DNA of 64,000 nucleotides, taken from Isoetes taiwanensis. Its lineage: Eukaryota > Streptophyta > Lycopodiopsida > Isoetales > Isoetaceae. The position numbers and the translations under genes are program-made. The stretch covers positions 12,544,123 to 12,608,122 of the forward strand of contig JAJEKV010000044.1 in NCBI GenBank assembly GCA_021234155.1. The letters run 5' to 3'. Positions 11,701 through 25,017 of this stretch are shown piece by piece. Each line of letters begins with the position of its first letter. Position 1 is the first letter of the stretch. The notes beneath the pieces were generated by a model that saw nothing but the letters and a program-made list of their open reading frames with translations, did not search any database and was not told the DNA's origin.

Positions 11701-13829
11701 AAATATTTTTTGGAAGAATGGCTTTAGTGATTTATAGAAATAGAAAATCCTGTGAGTTTAAGGTCTTTTCCTACAAAGAAACAAAAAGCCACAGGAGGGT
11801 ATAAAAACAAATGATACTATATGTTGAGCATTTTGCAAACATGTGGGAAATTAGGAGCTATTACACAAAGTGAGGGAATGTTTCTAGGGTGCAATTGCCA
11901 AATTAGAAAATCATATTGCTTTGAATCTTTTCTAGAAACAAAGTAGGAGGGATAAACACAAATGTGCAAGCATGTGGAAGATTAGGAAGCTATTAAACAA
12001 AGTGAGGAACATAATACAAACAAATTTGGCAAAATGAGGAAGATTTGATATGGAATCAGCTAATTCCATGTACATATGGCAGAGGAGGCATGAGGGTTTC
12101 TTATCATTTGTCATCATGATGTTGAAACAATTTGAGTAGGGTTCATTGTGCGGAGGAACCTTTTATTTTCAAACTCGGCTTCCCTTCACAATTTGCAATA
12201 TTATTGTTTGGTGGAACTTCATCTATTTAAAATCACCGAGAATGTCCAAAAAAAATGGCGTTCTTAGTTTGATATTAGGCGGGCTTTAGATCTTGGCGAT
12301 TTTAGCATTGTTCAATGTGCTCGGGGTAGAAGCTGATTACTTTTGCATGTTCTTTTGCTCCTCTGATAGCGTTGTAATGATTTATGTTGTTAGACCACAT
12401 GTATCGTTATGAACAATGGATTTGTTACATGCTTTGTGGAGTTGGATCGATTGAAAGAGTTGGTTTCTTCTTGGAAACCTATATGTACCATAATTTTATA
12501 TGTGGCTAATAATAGAGCTTGGTACATTACGGTAGTGAACTCTTCATGTATATTCCTCTTTTTAGTTCATGCTTTACTCTTGTGGCTTTTTACATTTTGC
12601 ATGTAAGTATTGTTTACTTCGAGTCATGTACTATTAGTAGTTTGATATACGGGGACTGGACCACAACTAGCACTACGATTTTAAAGTGTAGTCTTCCACT
12701 AGAAAATGGTCATTTCACGACTGGAGTGTGCCTTGGGAGTGTATAAGCGTTGTTCATGCATTGTTTTTGGTATATTCTATTCGAAGCCTTTTGCGGGCTT
12801 GGGAGCTTCATGAGATATCTTCATCTTTAGGGTCTTTGTGGAGTACCATTTTAACTAGACTTTTCAATAGCAAAAGATTAGCATATGAGTTGTACACATA
12901 TGTTGGTCATTACTTGGGTAGGTTTTTCTTTTTTGCAATTTGCTATTAAATTATACTCTTCCTTAGATTGGCTGGTGACATTGTTGGTGCAAAGGCCCGA
13001 ACCCGTGTTGGAGACAGCGATCCATTAATGATATTGTGAAGCTCGATTAAAACAAGCCTGCTCAGAGTCAGTTGATTTATAATATCATAGTCATGAAGTT
13101 AGGTTCATCGGATAGAAAGTCATTAAGCGAGATCTTAGCTGGATTAAAGGAGATTTCATGGTGTTTAATAAAACCGGATGCCTGTTCAATATTTCGGTAA
13201 GTTTGTATTTAAACACCTATAGTAATTTTATTCTTTCTTATAGGGCATTCGGCGTTTAACCATACGATTTTGAGTACTTTGGTATCTTCTACAACATAAA
13301 GATTTACCACCGAGAATATGCAGTTTGTTCTTAATAACAAAGCGAGGATATATCATGGTTTATTTCTCATAATTTTCCTAATATTTAATGGTTTATCAAA
13401 CTGACGATTATAGAGAATGGACAAAAGATGGATATTATGACTTTGCATCAAGAGCTTTTTAAACAGTATTAAAGGTTGAATTATCGGGTTCTACCTTATC
13501 GGGAAGGATTTTAAAGTTAAAAGCGTCTTGAATCCACATTATACGTGCATCATTGTCATCTTTGGATAATATTGGGATCATCGAGCACCCTTACTAAACG
13601 ACGTATTGAAGGTGCACAGAAACAATTCAAAGGTCTCATCCCTTCCGCCGATGAAGCACTTTGATGACTAATGCGGCCTCGTATTTCGTTGATAAATTAA
13701 AGATAAACTGCATTAAGGATCTTATATAAGTGAATTCTTGGATTGGATCAAACTAATTTGAATGGTGAGATCATCGGGGTGCATCGAAGGCGAAGGATTT
13801 TGACCATGATTAAGTGCGATGCCTGGTCT

Positions 13830-15175
13830 TAAAGGGGAAAGAGATAAAAGGAAAAGGGGGAAAGGCGGGGGAAGAGACAAGGTAAAGTGTGAAGGACAAA
13901 GGCCGCGGGGAAAAGGGAGAAAACAAAGGGAAAAGTTGGGGATAAAGAGAAAGAGAAAAGACATGAAAAAGGAAGAGGAAGAAGAGGGGAAAAGGTACGG
14001 GAAAGGGCACAAGGGAAGAGAATTAAAGTGGAGGTAAAAGAGGAAGAGGAAAGGACAAAGGGAAAAGAGGGAAGAAGGGAAAAGGTTGAAGAAGAGGGAA
14101 AAGGGAGGAAAAAGGGAAGAAAGGACATGGGAGGAGAAATGTGAAAGGGAAGAAAGGAAAGAAAAGGGAGGGAATGAAGGAAAAAGCATCGAGGGAAAGG
14201 GGAGAGAGTAAAGGTTGGAAAATGGGGAGGGAGGAGAAAGGGAGAAAAGAAAGGATGGGAGAAAGGGGAAGAAATAAAGGAAGGTGAAGAAGAAAAGAGG
14301 AAGGGAGGGAGACGGGGGAAAAAAGGCGCGTGGAAAAGGAATAAATGAGAAAAGAGGGAAGGGGAAGGACATGGGATAAAGGGAAGAGAATGGTAGAGAA
14401 TAAATAAAGGGGATGGGGAGAAGAGTGGGGAGAAAAGAGGAGAAAATGGGTGGGAAAATAAGAAGAAAACAAATGTGGAGAATGGGAAAGGAAGAAAGGA
14501 AAGGGTAAAAGGACCACCGAGGGAAAGGATCGGGAAAGGAGAAACAAAGAAAAATCCATTGGGAAGCGGAAAAGGGAAGCGGAAGCGGAGGGAAAAGGGG
14601 AAAACATGGGAAAATGAAAAGTGAAAAAAGAAAAGGAAGGGGAAAAATAAGAAAAATCGTCTGGGAAAAATGGGAAAAGGGTGGGAGAAAATCAAGGGAA
14701 AAAGGAAAGCCGGGAAAAATGGAAGAAGAAAGGGAAGGGGAAAAGAGTAAAGAGAAGAGAAATGGAAAGAATAAAAAGAGGAGGAAAAGGGGAAAAGGAG
14801 GGTGGGGAAAAGGAAAAGGAAAATCGGAGAAAAGGGGAAGAGAAAAAAGACGGAAGGGAGAAAGAGATTGAGGGGATGCAGAGGGGAGAAAAGGGGAAGG
14901 TTAAGGGCATGGAAAATGGGAGGAAACAAGGAGGAGAAAGGCGCAAAAAAGGAAGGTGAAAGAATTTTGGGAAATGGAGAAAAATGTAAAGGGAAAATAA
15001 GGCATGGGAAAAAATTAGAAAGACTAAAGGTCAGGAAAAGGGAAGACGTAGGGAAAAGAGGCGAAATGGAAATTGAAGGGGAGACATGGAAAGATTAGGG
15101 GAAAGGAGAGGTTATCGAGAAAAGGAAAGGGTGGGAAAACAAACATAAACGAGCGAAAGTGTAATTGAAAATAAA
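13830..15175 (+). repeat. Long polypurine tract, about 1.35 kb
   Basis: The plus strand is almost entirely A and G. C or T appears only as isolated bases inside words such as GGGAAAAGG, AAAGGGAAG and GAGGAAGAAG. No exact tandem unit is held for long, so this is a degenerate purine minisatellite rather than a simple microsatellite. Both strands give open frames (Lys/Arg/Glu/Gly-rich on +, Phe/Ser/Pro/Leu-rich on -) that reflect only composition. Such tracts can form triplex (H-DNA) and are often hard to assemble. Confidence 0.9.
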
Positions 15176-15239
15176 GTGAAATCAGGGATCGACAAAGGGA
15201 AAGGAAACGAAGTCGAGGTAATAGGGCTTTTTCTCAACG

Positions 15240-16660
15240 CAGCCAGGCATTCCGGACTCAACTTATGCTTGACATGGCTGGTGTTTCCGATAGTTTAATG
15301 TTCTCTTTCTACGTAGATGGATAATTTGGTTCTGCGTATAAATTTTCACGGAACTATATCATCTGGATAAGAATAAGCCAGGTTCCGCTGTTAGTAATAG
15401 TTCAAGAAGTAAATAGAATATTTTAAGGTTTAATGCGGGAATATCGCCGGCTGATCATAAAGTTAAGTGTAGCGATCTTCACCATATCAAATTATGATCT
15501 TTCGTAACCAAAGTGGGTTCTTTATCGCTTAATCTGATTAATTATCGATTGGTCCACAAACATAAGTCCTCTTTAAACCTTTGGTGTTGAGTTATCGACC
15601 GGCCGCAAAGATTAATTGGGCTCCGGCTAATATGTCACGAGGTGGATTTTCGTTTTATGGGGATTAAAGTCGCGGGGATTGCATCCGTTCGCGTTATAAA
15701 AAAACAAAGTTAAATGATCATTTTCAAAGAAGCAGGATTTTAAAGTGGAACAAAATATTATCATGCGTTTGGGTTGCTAAAATGATAATCGCGTTGTAGA
15801 AGAGCGCGAAAATGCGAATTGGACAATACGGAACATTAAGGGTGAAGTTTATCAAAATGTAAAATCAGTTACGGTAATTTCTTTCGATCACGATAAATAT
15901 TATTTTAATAATAAATAATATGAAAGAAGCTGGAGGTCTACGTCGAGTCCACCGATTGTGGTGGTTTTATATCTTGGTTTGTCAGCGGCACTATTTTATC
16001 TTTTGGTGTCGCGGGGAATAGTGGCTGCGACTGCTTCTTTTGAACAAGGTAATTTCGGTAAAATTTTATCTCGAGGATATCGTCGGCAAAGTCGGTGATT
16101 TAACGGTTTTCATCGGTAGGTTGGTGGAAGCGGTTTAACGATGGGGATCGACATCAGTAATCAATGACAATTGGTACTTTAGAGATTACGTACGGTGAGC
16201 AGGATGAATCGGAATAGTTGGTCGTAATATCGATACAATAAATTGGGATTATGTCTATTCCAAAATCGGCGCCATTATAAGCCTTTTATTGACCATTATA
16301 TTGAATTAACCACACTTTTGCGAGTTCATTTCGGGCTAGGAAAGATGCATTTTATGTTGAAATGCAAAGGCATCAAATATTGATTGCAAATGACCCATAT
16401 TATGAAAGAATGTTGGCAATATAAAAAGTAGGAAATTGCTATTCGTTCGTGCAATCATAGGCGACAGCGAAAGTCTAAACATTGAAATTGTGGTGTTTTC
16501 TGAATAAATAACGGCACAAACAAGTTGCTACAAAGCAATTTTCGTGGAATCCGTCAGCGGCGTGGTAGCGATTTGTCCCTTATAAATAGCGTATTATAGT
16601 GGAACATAAACTTTAAAAACTAATCCGAATCATGCGTCGGCCGGTAGCTAGCGGCGATCT
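15240..16660. other. Unassigned sequence between the purine tract and gene A
   Basis: No coding trace longer than about 40 codons, no repeat unit and no element end was recognised. Confidence 0.35.
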
Positions 16661-16673
16661 TGAATCACGTAGA

Positions 16674-16841
16674 TCATGAACAAACCATGCTCTGGATTCC
16701 ATATAAAAGATGGATTACAACATCAAAGAGATCGGGGATAGAAGCCGGGCCGGAGTTCATAGCGACATCAAGCCGATCCACGAGTTCTATTTCTAGCTCG
16801 CTGACTTTTCTTGAGAGGCTGCATGGTTCATCGGCGGTAAT
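16674..16841 (-). pseudogene. Probable last exon of gene A
   Basis: On the minus strand 55 sense codons run to a TGA at 16676-16674, with a protein-like composition (SRKVSELEIELVDRLD, then IPDLFDVVIHLLYG). No upstream Met is in frame; the left edge is set where coding sense fades, next to AT-rich presumed intron sequence. It lies in the same direction and order as the other gene A exons. The sequence matches no family I recognise. Confidence 0.45.
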
Positions 16842-19375
16842 AGAATGTGCCATAATAACTCTTGGCGGGCTTGGCTAGATGGTTTACCAATTTCATGCAT
16901 ACTGTTATAGACACCTAAATTATTGTGGTATATACATACAAAATTGTGCAAGTATAGCAAAACCATACACATAATATAAAAGAACAATACGTTACCTGGA
17001 ACCAATAAATCGTGATATAAAAGAGCACAATATATATTGAAGGGTTGGTGCCGAAGTATGCTACATATTCAAAACTTTTGGAAAGTGTATTTCTGTATAC
17101 ATATATATCAAAAGTTCCCTTTCTAGAAACGATCTTCTCTAGGTCCACAATCAATTTCCCACAATAGATTAAGTTCTTGAATTATAGTGTTTGTATCTCT
17201 TCGGTAGTTTTCACGTAGCTATTTAGATTGCAAGATCTTACGACAAAGCAGGCGGGAAGTCATCTTTGTCAAATCTCACCCAGGGATGATAGGATGGTGG
17301 ATTTAGTGGTGATTGAAGCAACACTTCAAAGCGTCATCATCAACTATATTAGTCTCTTCCCTTCTCCACGAGCATAGAATCATCCATCATGTCAAGCATT
17401 TCCACAAATATTTTTTACTGTAGGATCCTTTGAGTTATTGGATGGCTTACATTTGCTCACGATCCCAAACGGATGCCAATCTCCTATGCCTTTCGGGGGC
17501 TTCTCCTCCAAAACTCTGTATATTTCCTATTCTCCGTAAAGGCGACCAGAATTGCATCGCTTAGAAATGAAGTAAAGCTTGGGGGTCTAAAGAGTTTCCA
17601 GCCGAGAATCCGGTAAAAATTTGGGATACCCATTTCATTACTGTCTCAAATGGTTCTGTGCATACCATGATAAAGGAATTGTGCTTAGGGATAACCTCCA
17701 TTCAAATCAGACACACCCGAATTTTGGAAGGCTGGATTAGATCACGTAATAATAAAGCACACACTTGTGAGACAAGGAAAAAGAAATTGAAATCGGCGCT
17801 GGCGATTTTCAATTGTTTGAAGGAGTGAGATGGCGCTTTGGCCTTCGATTTTATTTATTTGAATAACATACCTTCGGTTCTGTTCCGCACTCGCCAATGA
17901 TGAGCCTCTCATTTGTCTTGATTGCGGGAAGTAGACCACATCATAGTGTTTGAACTATAGTTGATACGCTATTACTCTTTATGCTAACTTTGACTCGAGG
18001 CTTTCCAGATCCAACTGTATCATCCTAGGATTTTGTCTTCGCCGTTCGTTACCTACATCGCCGATTCCAGTTTTCCAATGTGATTGGGATATTAGAGCGC
18101 TCTTCGGCGCATAGTTAAGGCTGCTGCTTGTCGATATTCATCTTTATGTGCTCCATCGCTTTCTTATTTGTTCAGCTCTGCGGCCAGTCTGCGGTAATTA
18201 GGACTTAGAGAGGCTGGAAGCTTTATTTTTTGCTACCTATCGGTACCCCTAGGTGCCACCTCTAGCACTTTCTAAGTAAAAATATCAAAGGAAGTCCTTG
18301 GCTTGACCATCGAGACCATACTGGCATTTCTAGCTAACCGGGCTTCAGCGAGCCTGTATCAACATGGAAACTCCCAACCGTAGACTCCTAAAAAATGAGG
18401 AAGGCTTCAATCGAGAGAAAACTTCGAAAGAGACCAAAGAAACCGTGCTTATTCAGCCTCCCCTTATCTTGTGAGTCGATTAGCTCATACTTGATTGGTG
18501 AATTAAGGGCGAAGGGGTCGACCCGATTTTCTTCTTCCTCTTCCTCTTAGATCCTCTTCGAGATCCACATCCACATCACGGTCCCTTTCCTTTGTCTTGA
18601 CATTGGATTCCGACCCTTAAAACAATAGGGGTTCATGCGATAGCACTGCAAGCAATCTTCTCACATACGGTTTCCCCTTGAGTCTTTCATATTCTTTATC
18701 ATCCATAATGGCTATCATAGGACTAGCACATGTGAGATCTTACTTCGATTACTAAACTCACTATCTTTGTTTTCATCTATCATTCTTGCTTGCCTCATCG
18801 CTTTAATGCATTCGACATCATTGCGGCTGACTAGTGCATATCGCATTAGGACATGTCAGTGTATCACGATAGTATAATGCATCTCGGTCGATCAAACCAT
18901 GCTGTTGAAGAGGTCTTTGTAATCATCTTGTGTCCATCGTTACCCGCGATACTCGAGAACAAATAAAATTGATGTCGGTTGGCCCTTCACCCACGTCTGG
19001 TATGGCACCTTATAGCAGTGGACACCTTATAGAAAAAAAGAGACTCCTCTGTAGTCTTCTTCACCAAAGCAACTTTTCTTTTTAGGTCGGGTATAACTTT
19101 AGTGTAGATCCCGCCAAAGTTTATACATTCTTAAGCACTTTCTTCACAAAATCTTTTTTGACCAATGTCATCATTAAGATCACGTTGTACTTTTGCATTA
19201 AGCCTATCTCTGATAACATGAATTCTCCACGAGCCTTTGCGGTTCCAACAAATGGCTTTTTCGGGACTTTCATATTTTTATCGATTCGCATGCATCTTCG
19301 AAGATGTCAAGTGCTTTTCTTTGTCGCAGACGTTTTCTTGTAGATAACTTCCTTTCTGATGCACCTATCTAGAAC

Positions 19376-19378
19376 AGA
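19376..19378. repeat. CACTA target-site duplication, left (AGA)
   Basis: AGA directly precedes CACTACAAG at 19379 and recurs directly after the right terminus at 31114-31116. A 3-bp duplication is the rule for CACTA elements. Confidence 0.85.
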
Positions 19379-19406
19379 CACTACAAGAGAATGACAGCTA
19401 AACGTC
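19379..19406 (+). repeat. CACTA terminal inverted repeat, left
   Basis: The 28 bases start CACTACAAGAGAATGA and end TAAACGTC. They match the reverse complement of 31086-31113 at 25 positions. Confidence 0.88.
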
Positions 19407-19409
19407 AGA

Positions 19410-19770
19410 AAAATCGTCAGAGGGTCTAAAATAGTTTGTCAAATGCGTATTTGACTATTAATATGACGCTTAATCTGACTAACAAACTGACGTTTAGAGT
19501 TGACGAAAATCCTGACTAATAAACTGACTAATAAGCATCTGACGAATTACCTGACATTTAGACTAACGTTTAGCTTGACTAATTAGTTGTCTAATAATCT
19601 GACTAATGAGGTGACGAGTTCTGACTTGTAGCCTGACTATCCGTCTGTCCAAATGTTTGACTAAATATCTGACTAATTAGATGACTTACAAGTTGACCAT
19701 TACACTGATTAATTTTGTGACTATTATGCTGACTATCTTCCTATATTCGTCAGAATAATGGTCATGCATA
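19410..19770 (+). repeat. CACTA subterminal repeat array, left
   Basis: Roughly 25 to 30 copies of a degenerate 10-14 base unit with core TGACTAAT or CTGACTA (variants TGACGTTTA, TGACGAATT) are packed into 360 bases. A matching but differently diverged array lies just inside the right end. Such arrays bind the TnpA-type transposase in known CACTA elements; binding here is inferred. Confidence 0.8.
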
Positions 19771-19828
19771 ATATCTATTGTAGTTGCTGCTATTCCTTAG
19801 TTCCTTTATTAATATAACTAGAAAAAGT

Positions 19829-19845
19829 GCCCAGCGTTGCTGGGC
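19829..19845 (-). terminator. Helitron 1 3'-terminal hairpin
   Basis: GCCCAGC and GCTGGGC pair perfectly around a 3-nt loop, 7 nt before the terminal CTAG on the minus strand. This is the rolling-circle termination hairpin, not a transcription terminator. Confidence 0.75.
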
Positions 19846-20873
19846 TTTTCGTCGGGATTAAATTCAAAAGTTAGGATACATTTGAGAATATCTAGTTGGG
19901 TATATATGATCGTTCACTCTAAATTGAAGCTTCAAATTGTCCTTTTAAAATGCTAATCTATTGAGCTTAAAGTTTGAAACAACTTATGAAGTTTTGGAAT
20001 TTTCATGTAGAAATCGTCTTGCATTTATCATATAGTTGAATCAGCATCTCGACTTCCGTGTTGTCTTGTACACCTATCTTACCCATTTAGCTCTCCTTGG
20101 CACTATCTCAAGGTGACTTCCACTTTTGAAGTCTAGAGGGTATCATAGAACGTCCTCATTGCATAATGTCTATTTTTAATCACGACTAATGAAAGTCGAT
20201 AATTGTTTTATAGATTGGCATCCTTGTATTATGGGTACATCATCTATTAGATGTTCACACAAATGGATTTTGTAAAAGTTAATTCTTTGAAAGGATGCTT
20301 ACCGGTGGTGAGTCATTGTTGTAAGTGTTGTTTTGGATGATGTGGTTGTTGATGCCTTGTCTTAATAACCACATCTTTCTATAGGGAGGTTAATGCTTTC
20401 GGTTGAATTGTTACAAAAAAAAAATGTTGCAAAACCAGGGAATGTTTTGCAAAACCACATGTCCCTCGAATGGGATTTTTGAAGGTTAATGGTTTTCTAT
20501 TAGTTGTTACTATCATCAGGGTGTTTATTGATTGTGTCTCATTTTGTTCATTGTCGTCAATGTTGTAACTGTCAATGCCATGTACAAGTTCCTCAAGAAT
20601 TACACCATCTTGCAAATGGAATTCGTAGAGACTAATGCATGTAAATATGAGTTCTTATTGAGGTATGATTTGGATGGTGAGTCATTGGGTGATTTAGAAG
20701 TCATTGTTGGCTAGGGGTTCATGCACTATTGCCATGTACATTTTCAGCATGCTGGTTGTAAAACACATTTAGTAGTAAGTTTATGTACACATTTTTTAAT
20801 GATCGAGTAATTGTTCTTTTATTTTGTGATAAAACAAATAAATAAATATGATAAGGAATTTCATAATTCGCAC

Positions 20874-20925
20874 AGCTTCGATTTGTTAATGATATAAGGC
20901 TTCGATTTGTTAATGCTATAAGGCA
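20874..20925 (+). repeat. Short tandem duplication, about 24-bp unit
   Basis: GCTTCGATTTGTTAATGATA and ATAAG are repeated directly once with one base change. The repeat lies inside Helitron 1. Confidence 0.65.
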
Positions 20926-23265
20926 GTTGTTGGTCATTGCTATGTTGTTTTGGTTATATGTTAAGGATGGCCTAGCCAGTTTAAGCAAAAAATAAAAAGG
21001 TATGGTTTGTGACAAAGAACAAACAGATGGGCATTGATGCAGACAAAAGAGTTTAAGTCTCTGATGAATGTTACTTACAATAATTTACACTTGAAGTTTC
21101 TTAACTGCAGAGTTTGAGATAGAGTGCCAGGACAATCCTCTCAATTAGCCCATAACTCTTTTGGATGGGATAACTATCAATACAAACGGAGCCACTACAC
21201 CTGAGCACAAAGGAGATAATGAATGGTAGTTCTTTGACCTACACTATAAGAAGACAATGAATGAGTTTACCTACTACAAAGAAAATGGCCAGGATTTTAG
21301 ATTAGCTCCTTTCCATGGCCCTGATGTTGAAACAAGCTTCTTTACTGACGTCATCCAAACTGGTACAACAAATGCCCCTTGAATTGGCATTGTCGTTTTT
21401 TCGTGTTCACTCTTGTATATCTTTGTTAATGAAACTGTGTATTCACAAATCAAAAAAGGCAAGTCAGAAATGGAACCAGGAAGGGAAATATCAATCTTTG
21501 CTAGACAAAAATAGCAAAAACATGAAATCAGCATGAAGTTGTAATAGGAAGCATAAGAAGCATGAAGTTGTAACAGAAGCATAAGAAGCCTAGAACCGAA
21601 AAAGCTCGGGGTATTGCAAATTTCATGGGAATATTCGCATAGCATAGAATGCCAAATTGATCTTAAGATCTTCAAAGCTCGTCTTATATGTATATTCAAT
21701 AACTGAAATTTGAATCCCAAGACAAATTTCCAAAAATGAAATGTTCTCCTAAGCATAATTTGTAGCCTGAAAAGTGGCTTACAATGTAGGTACATCTGGA
21801 TTATTGCTGTCATTCATAAATAGGGGCAATTTTACAATAATGTTGTGCATATAAGATTGCTAAGAAATGCTTTAGGAATATCCAACTACAAAATGAAAAG
21901 CTTCTTGCTGGAAACATTAAAAAGCTACTTATAGCTATCATTTAGAAATAAGAGGGACCTTAGACTCAATAAAGCTAGACAGTTGTTCTACATATCATGT
22001 AGATTCGTTGATACAGACTTGTATGAGGATCCCAGCATGTGTCTAAATGTTGGAAATTGAAAAGAACAAGAACACTAAATAATCCAAAACTTACATGTGA
22101 TTGCTTTAACTGAATTGTGCAAAAGAATAAAAACCCTAGAAGACCTGCATTAGTATCAACCCATAAGATGTCCTTCAAGCAAGAATATAGAAATCAATAA
22201 GCCTTACAACACAAAAAGCTTACTTTAGAAACAGTGGAGCAAGATCTCCACGACCTGCAAATATAAAATATCAGTTCCCTTACAAAATCCTTGCCTTCAG
22301 CCTAATAAGCATCCCAGAGCAATACTCTTCTTTGCAGCAGTAATTCCAGTAAGTTGGAAGTAAATTCATTTCTGGAAAATGGTCACCAATAGATACTACA
22401 CAAACCAAACCCAAAATTCCAATCTCTACTTCTATTTTAACACAAACTCGCCCTCCATCATAACAAACATATGGCCTCTGTTATCAAACATGTTCCAACT
22501 CAAAGGCTTGTTTTGCAGTTTCAGAACTAAACCGAACATAACAAAATCTATAGTATCTTTCATATAGAATATTTTTACGTCAAGTTACAAATCTTACGGT
22601 ACAAACTGTAGCGCAAGAGGCAATTTCCGCCAAAGACAAACACAATAACTTAATATGGCGGGGACATAAAAGCCGAGATAAGACTATGATGCTTTCTCAA
22701 TCATCCATTTCTTTGGATGGTAAATACAATTATAGTGAGTCAAAAAAAACACTTCATGTACATTTGAGCCCCTACCTTTAAAACCTGTGGAGGGCCACTT
22801 CCGGAAAGCACTTTTCCCAAATATCCGCTTTGGTTTTATTAAGTTTAACTTGGAATTACTCTGCTTCCAATCATGTCATTACTTGTACAACTACAGAACA
22901 TCAGAAATGTATTACTATAGAGCGGCAAAGATCCTCAGCTCATATAACTTATCCGGCTTCCAAAGAAAAAGGCCCCACCCAAAAATAGCCTTTGGCCATA
23001 GAAATAGTAGACATAGGCCACCAAGAGATACTTTTACAGATCTTTCCAATGCACATGCCGAACCGAAAGTATAAAAACAATGGAGTAGACAACCACCTAC
23101 TTCAAAAGGGCTTCTCTATGTATGGTCATCAAAATGGTGAGCAATAAAGACAATAGCCATTTGCAACAAAAAGCACTTCACTTTTTTCAAATTTGTGCGG
23201 GACAAAATTCTTTTCCATAGGGATCGACTTTGGATGTGAGAAAGCATTAGTATCCACCACTAAAT

Positions 23266-23442
23266 TTTATTTAAAAACCCGATAGGCATAGAACCGCTGC
23301 TATGTCTCTAGATTGTAGATTGACCAATGAAAGGACATAGATATTATTGCCCTGGTTTTATTAAAAATTGATATGCATACAACTCTTTTGCTAGACTCTA
23401 GATTGTCGATTGACCCATGAAAAGATATAGATATTATTGCCC
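23266..23442 (+). repeat. Diverged tandem duplication, about 90-bp unit
   Basis: Both units run from TTTTATTnAAAA through CTAGATTGT.GATTGACC.ATGAAA to ATAGATATTATTGCCC. Copy 1 starts at 23266 and copy 2 at about 23356. They lie inside Helitron 1 and differ at many positions, so the duplication is old. Confidence 0.65.
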
Positions 23443-24679
23443 ACGATACAGTTAATCCTTAGAATTGGTTGAAGAAATTGGGAGGACAATGTCCATAGTC
23501 AAAAACTATATAAAACCCAACCACAATCAGCTCTATAGACATTCAATTCTAGAATCAATGTAAAAAGGTGATGAGTATGCTTTCTTCTCTCTCTAGAAGA
23601 TCTTGAACATAATATGCTATGCCAATCAAAGTACACCTTTGGTCTCTCGAATTGCCTCATTTAAATTGCATGCATACCCTAAGAATAGGGTACATGAAAT
23701 TGCCTCATAAAATTCTCACACATAAAAGAGGTTGCGATCAATTATAGTGATATATGATATTTCTCTTAACTGTTCACATCGCACTACTGATCAGCTGATT
23801 CTCTTACACTTCACTGACCATGGAATACAAGATGATAATACATGCAACATTGTCGTACATCAACTGATTTGTGAAAAGAACAATTGAAAGTTTATATCCA
23901 GAGCATTGATAGAAGCAGCCATATAGATAAAATGTGCCACGAGGCAACAAAGAGAGAGACAGAAAATCAACGAATATAAAGGATAGGAGGTCGCGACCAC
24001 ATTTGCGATATGAATGAGGAAAACTAAGACATACTTCTTATAAGCTTCTATGGTAATAGCACTTAAAATCTTTGGCAGGAGCACAGTGATGGCATACTTA
24101 AAATCAATTGTGTGAGTCTCCAAACAAACAAACATGAATAACATACTGTAAAACAATAAATCACTCACATTTTGTAGGAATTCTAAAGTCTGTCAAATTG
24201 CTTCGGACCAATCAACAACGATTCCCCCCGCACAACATGAAATTATGCACTTGAGCAGGCCATAGAATGAACTACACACATAAGCAAACCCGGTTATTTT
24301 ATGAACTAAGAAGCATATTTATGAAAAAGAAAATGCATACCCATAATAACAGTAAAGACCAATCCAACCGGGCTCAATTCTGGCAAGAATTCTTTATCTT
24401 ATGGCAAGCAGCCTTTATCTTGCTAATCAACAAGGTCTCTGGACTTTGTCAATGTCTGCTCATACATTCATCATACACGAAAGCCATGCTCTCCAAATAT
24501 CTGCTAACTTCATTTCAATTCCATGGATTTGAAGGACTGTCAATCATAGAAACCTTTCTCTGAATTCTCCAGTAAATCCAGAATCAACAACTAATAGCCA
24601 CACTTAGAATCATAATGACAGACTGTTGCAAAGTAAATGTTGCCAGCTCTTGCCATGACAAATGGTATAAGCAAACCTG

Positions 24680-24961
24680 CTATTGTAATACAAATCGTTG
24701 AATATCTATCCCAGCAAGTAGGATCAATTGTATAAAACTCAGCAAATATGGTGTAAATTGCCGCTCCCAACCCTGAGATGCGAAAAACACAGGCAAAAAG
24801 AAGTGCCTCGCCGCGGAACCAACTCCGGGCCTTTGGGGAGGAATAGGATCACCCGACGAGAAGAAACACTGAAGCCGAGGCTGGTCTATGCTCCTTGGTA
24901 GAAATCTGCAGGATAAAACCCTATACGAAATGAGGTTGCCCAAACGAAATAGGCTCTTCAA
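24680..24961 (-). pseudogene. Possible captured gene fragment in Helitron 1
   Basis: A 93-codon minus frame begins MKSLFRLGNLISYRVLS, then reads PRLQCFFSSGDP and GVGSAARHFF. The Arg/Ser-rich start resembles an organelle-targeting first exon, and CAGGTTTGC-type splice-like sequence follows, but I cannot name the gene. Helitrons in plants often capture first exons; capture is inference. Confidence 0.25.
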
Positions 24962-25017
24962 ATGCTCAAAACCATCTCTGATACTTGCTGCCAGTCCACA
25001 CCTCTCTCAGGGAAATC

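Larger units (their letters stand above)
6366..13825. other. Unassigned intergenic or decayed repeat sequence
   Basis: No protein family was recognised over 7.4 kb. A 137-codon plus frame (9830-10243) and an overlapping 100-codon minus frame (9826-10128) show no known motif, and I cannot decide between them. The only internal structure noted is the diverged repeat pair annotated separately (6731-6802 and 8712-8788). Confidence 0.35.
16674..19378 (-). pseudogene. Gene A, 3' portion: decayed multi-exon gene with methylase-like segment
   Basis: Several coding stretches lie on the minus strand in order. The part next to the CACTA element (19378 down to about 19110) reads CIRKEVIYKKTS, KARGEFMLSEIG and LVKKDFVKKVLKNV. 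A segment with HVLMRYALVSRNDVEC and MRQARMIDENKD follows at about 18950-18720, and an acidic/basic linker at about 18600-18480. At about 17697-17500 the sequence reads CTEPFETVMKWV, FTGFSAGNSLDP and DAILVAFTENRKY, which resembles the SAM-binding motif I region (DPFxGxGT...E.N) of beta-type DNA amino-methyltransferases, with the glycine loop damaged. NPPSYHPWVRFDKDDF near 17240 is followed by a GT donor. The last exon, 16841-16674, has 55 codons and a stop. Stops and frameshifts are many. The methylase reading is inference. Confidence 0.5.

Noticed and set aside
13722-14929. Long minus-strand open frames (216 and 366 codons) rich in Phe, Pro, Ser and Leu
   Set aside because: They are only the reading of a purine-only strand in reverse. 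Composition is uniform, all frames are open, and no domain is seen.
13819-15098. Plus-strand Lys/Glu/Gly/Arg-rich frames in the same tract
   Set aside because: Same reason: low-complexity purine sequence gives open frames by chance.
20379-24563. Numerous 60-180 codon frames within Helitron 1
   Set aside because: AT-rich chance frames on both strands with no motif. Only the two nearest the 5' end were kept, at low confidence.
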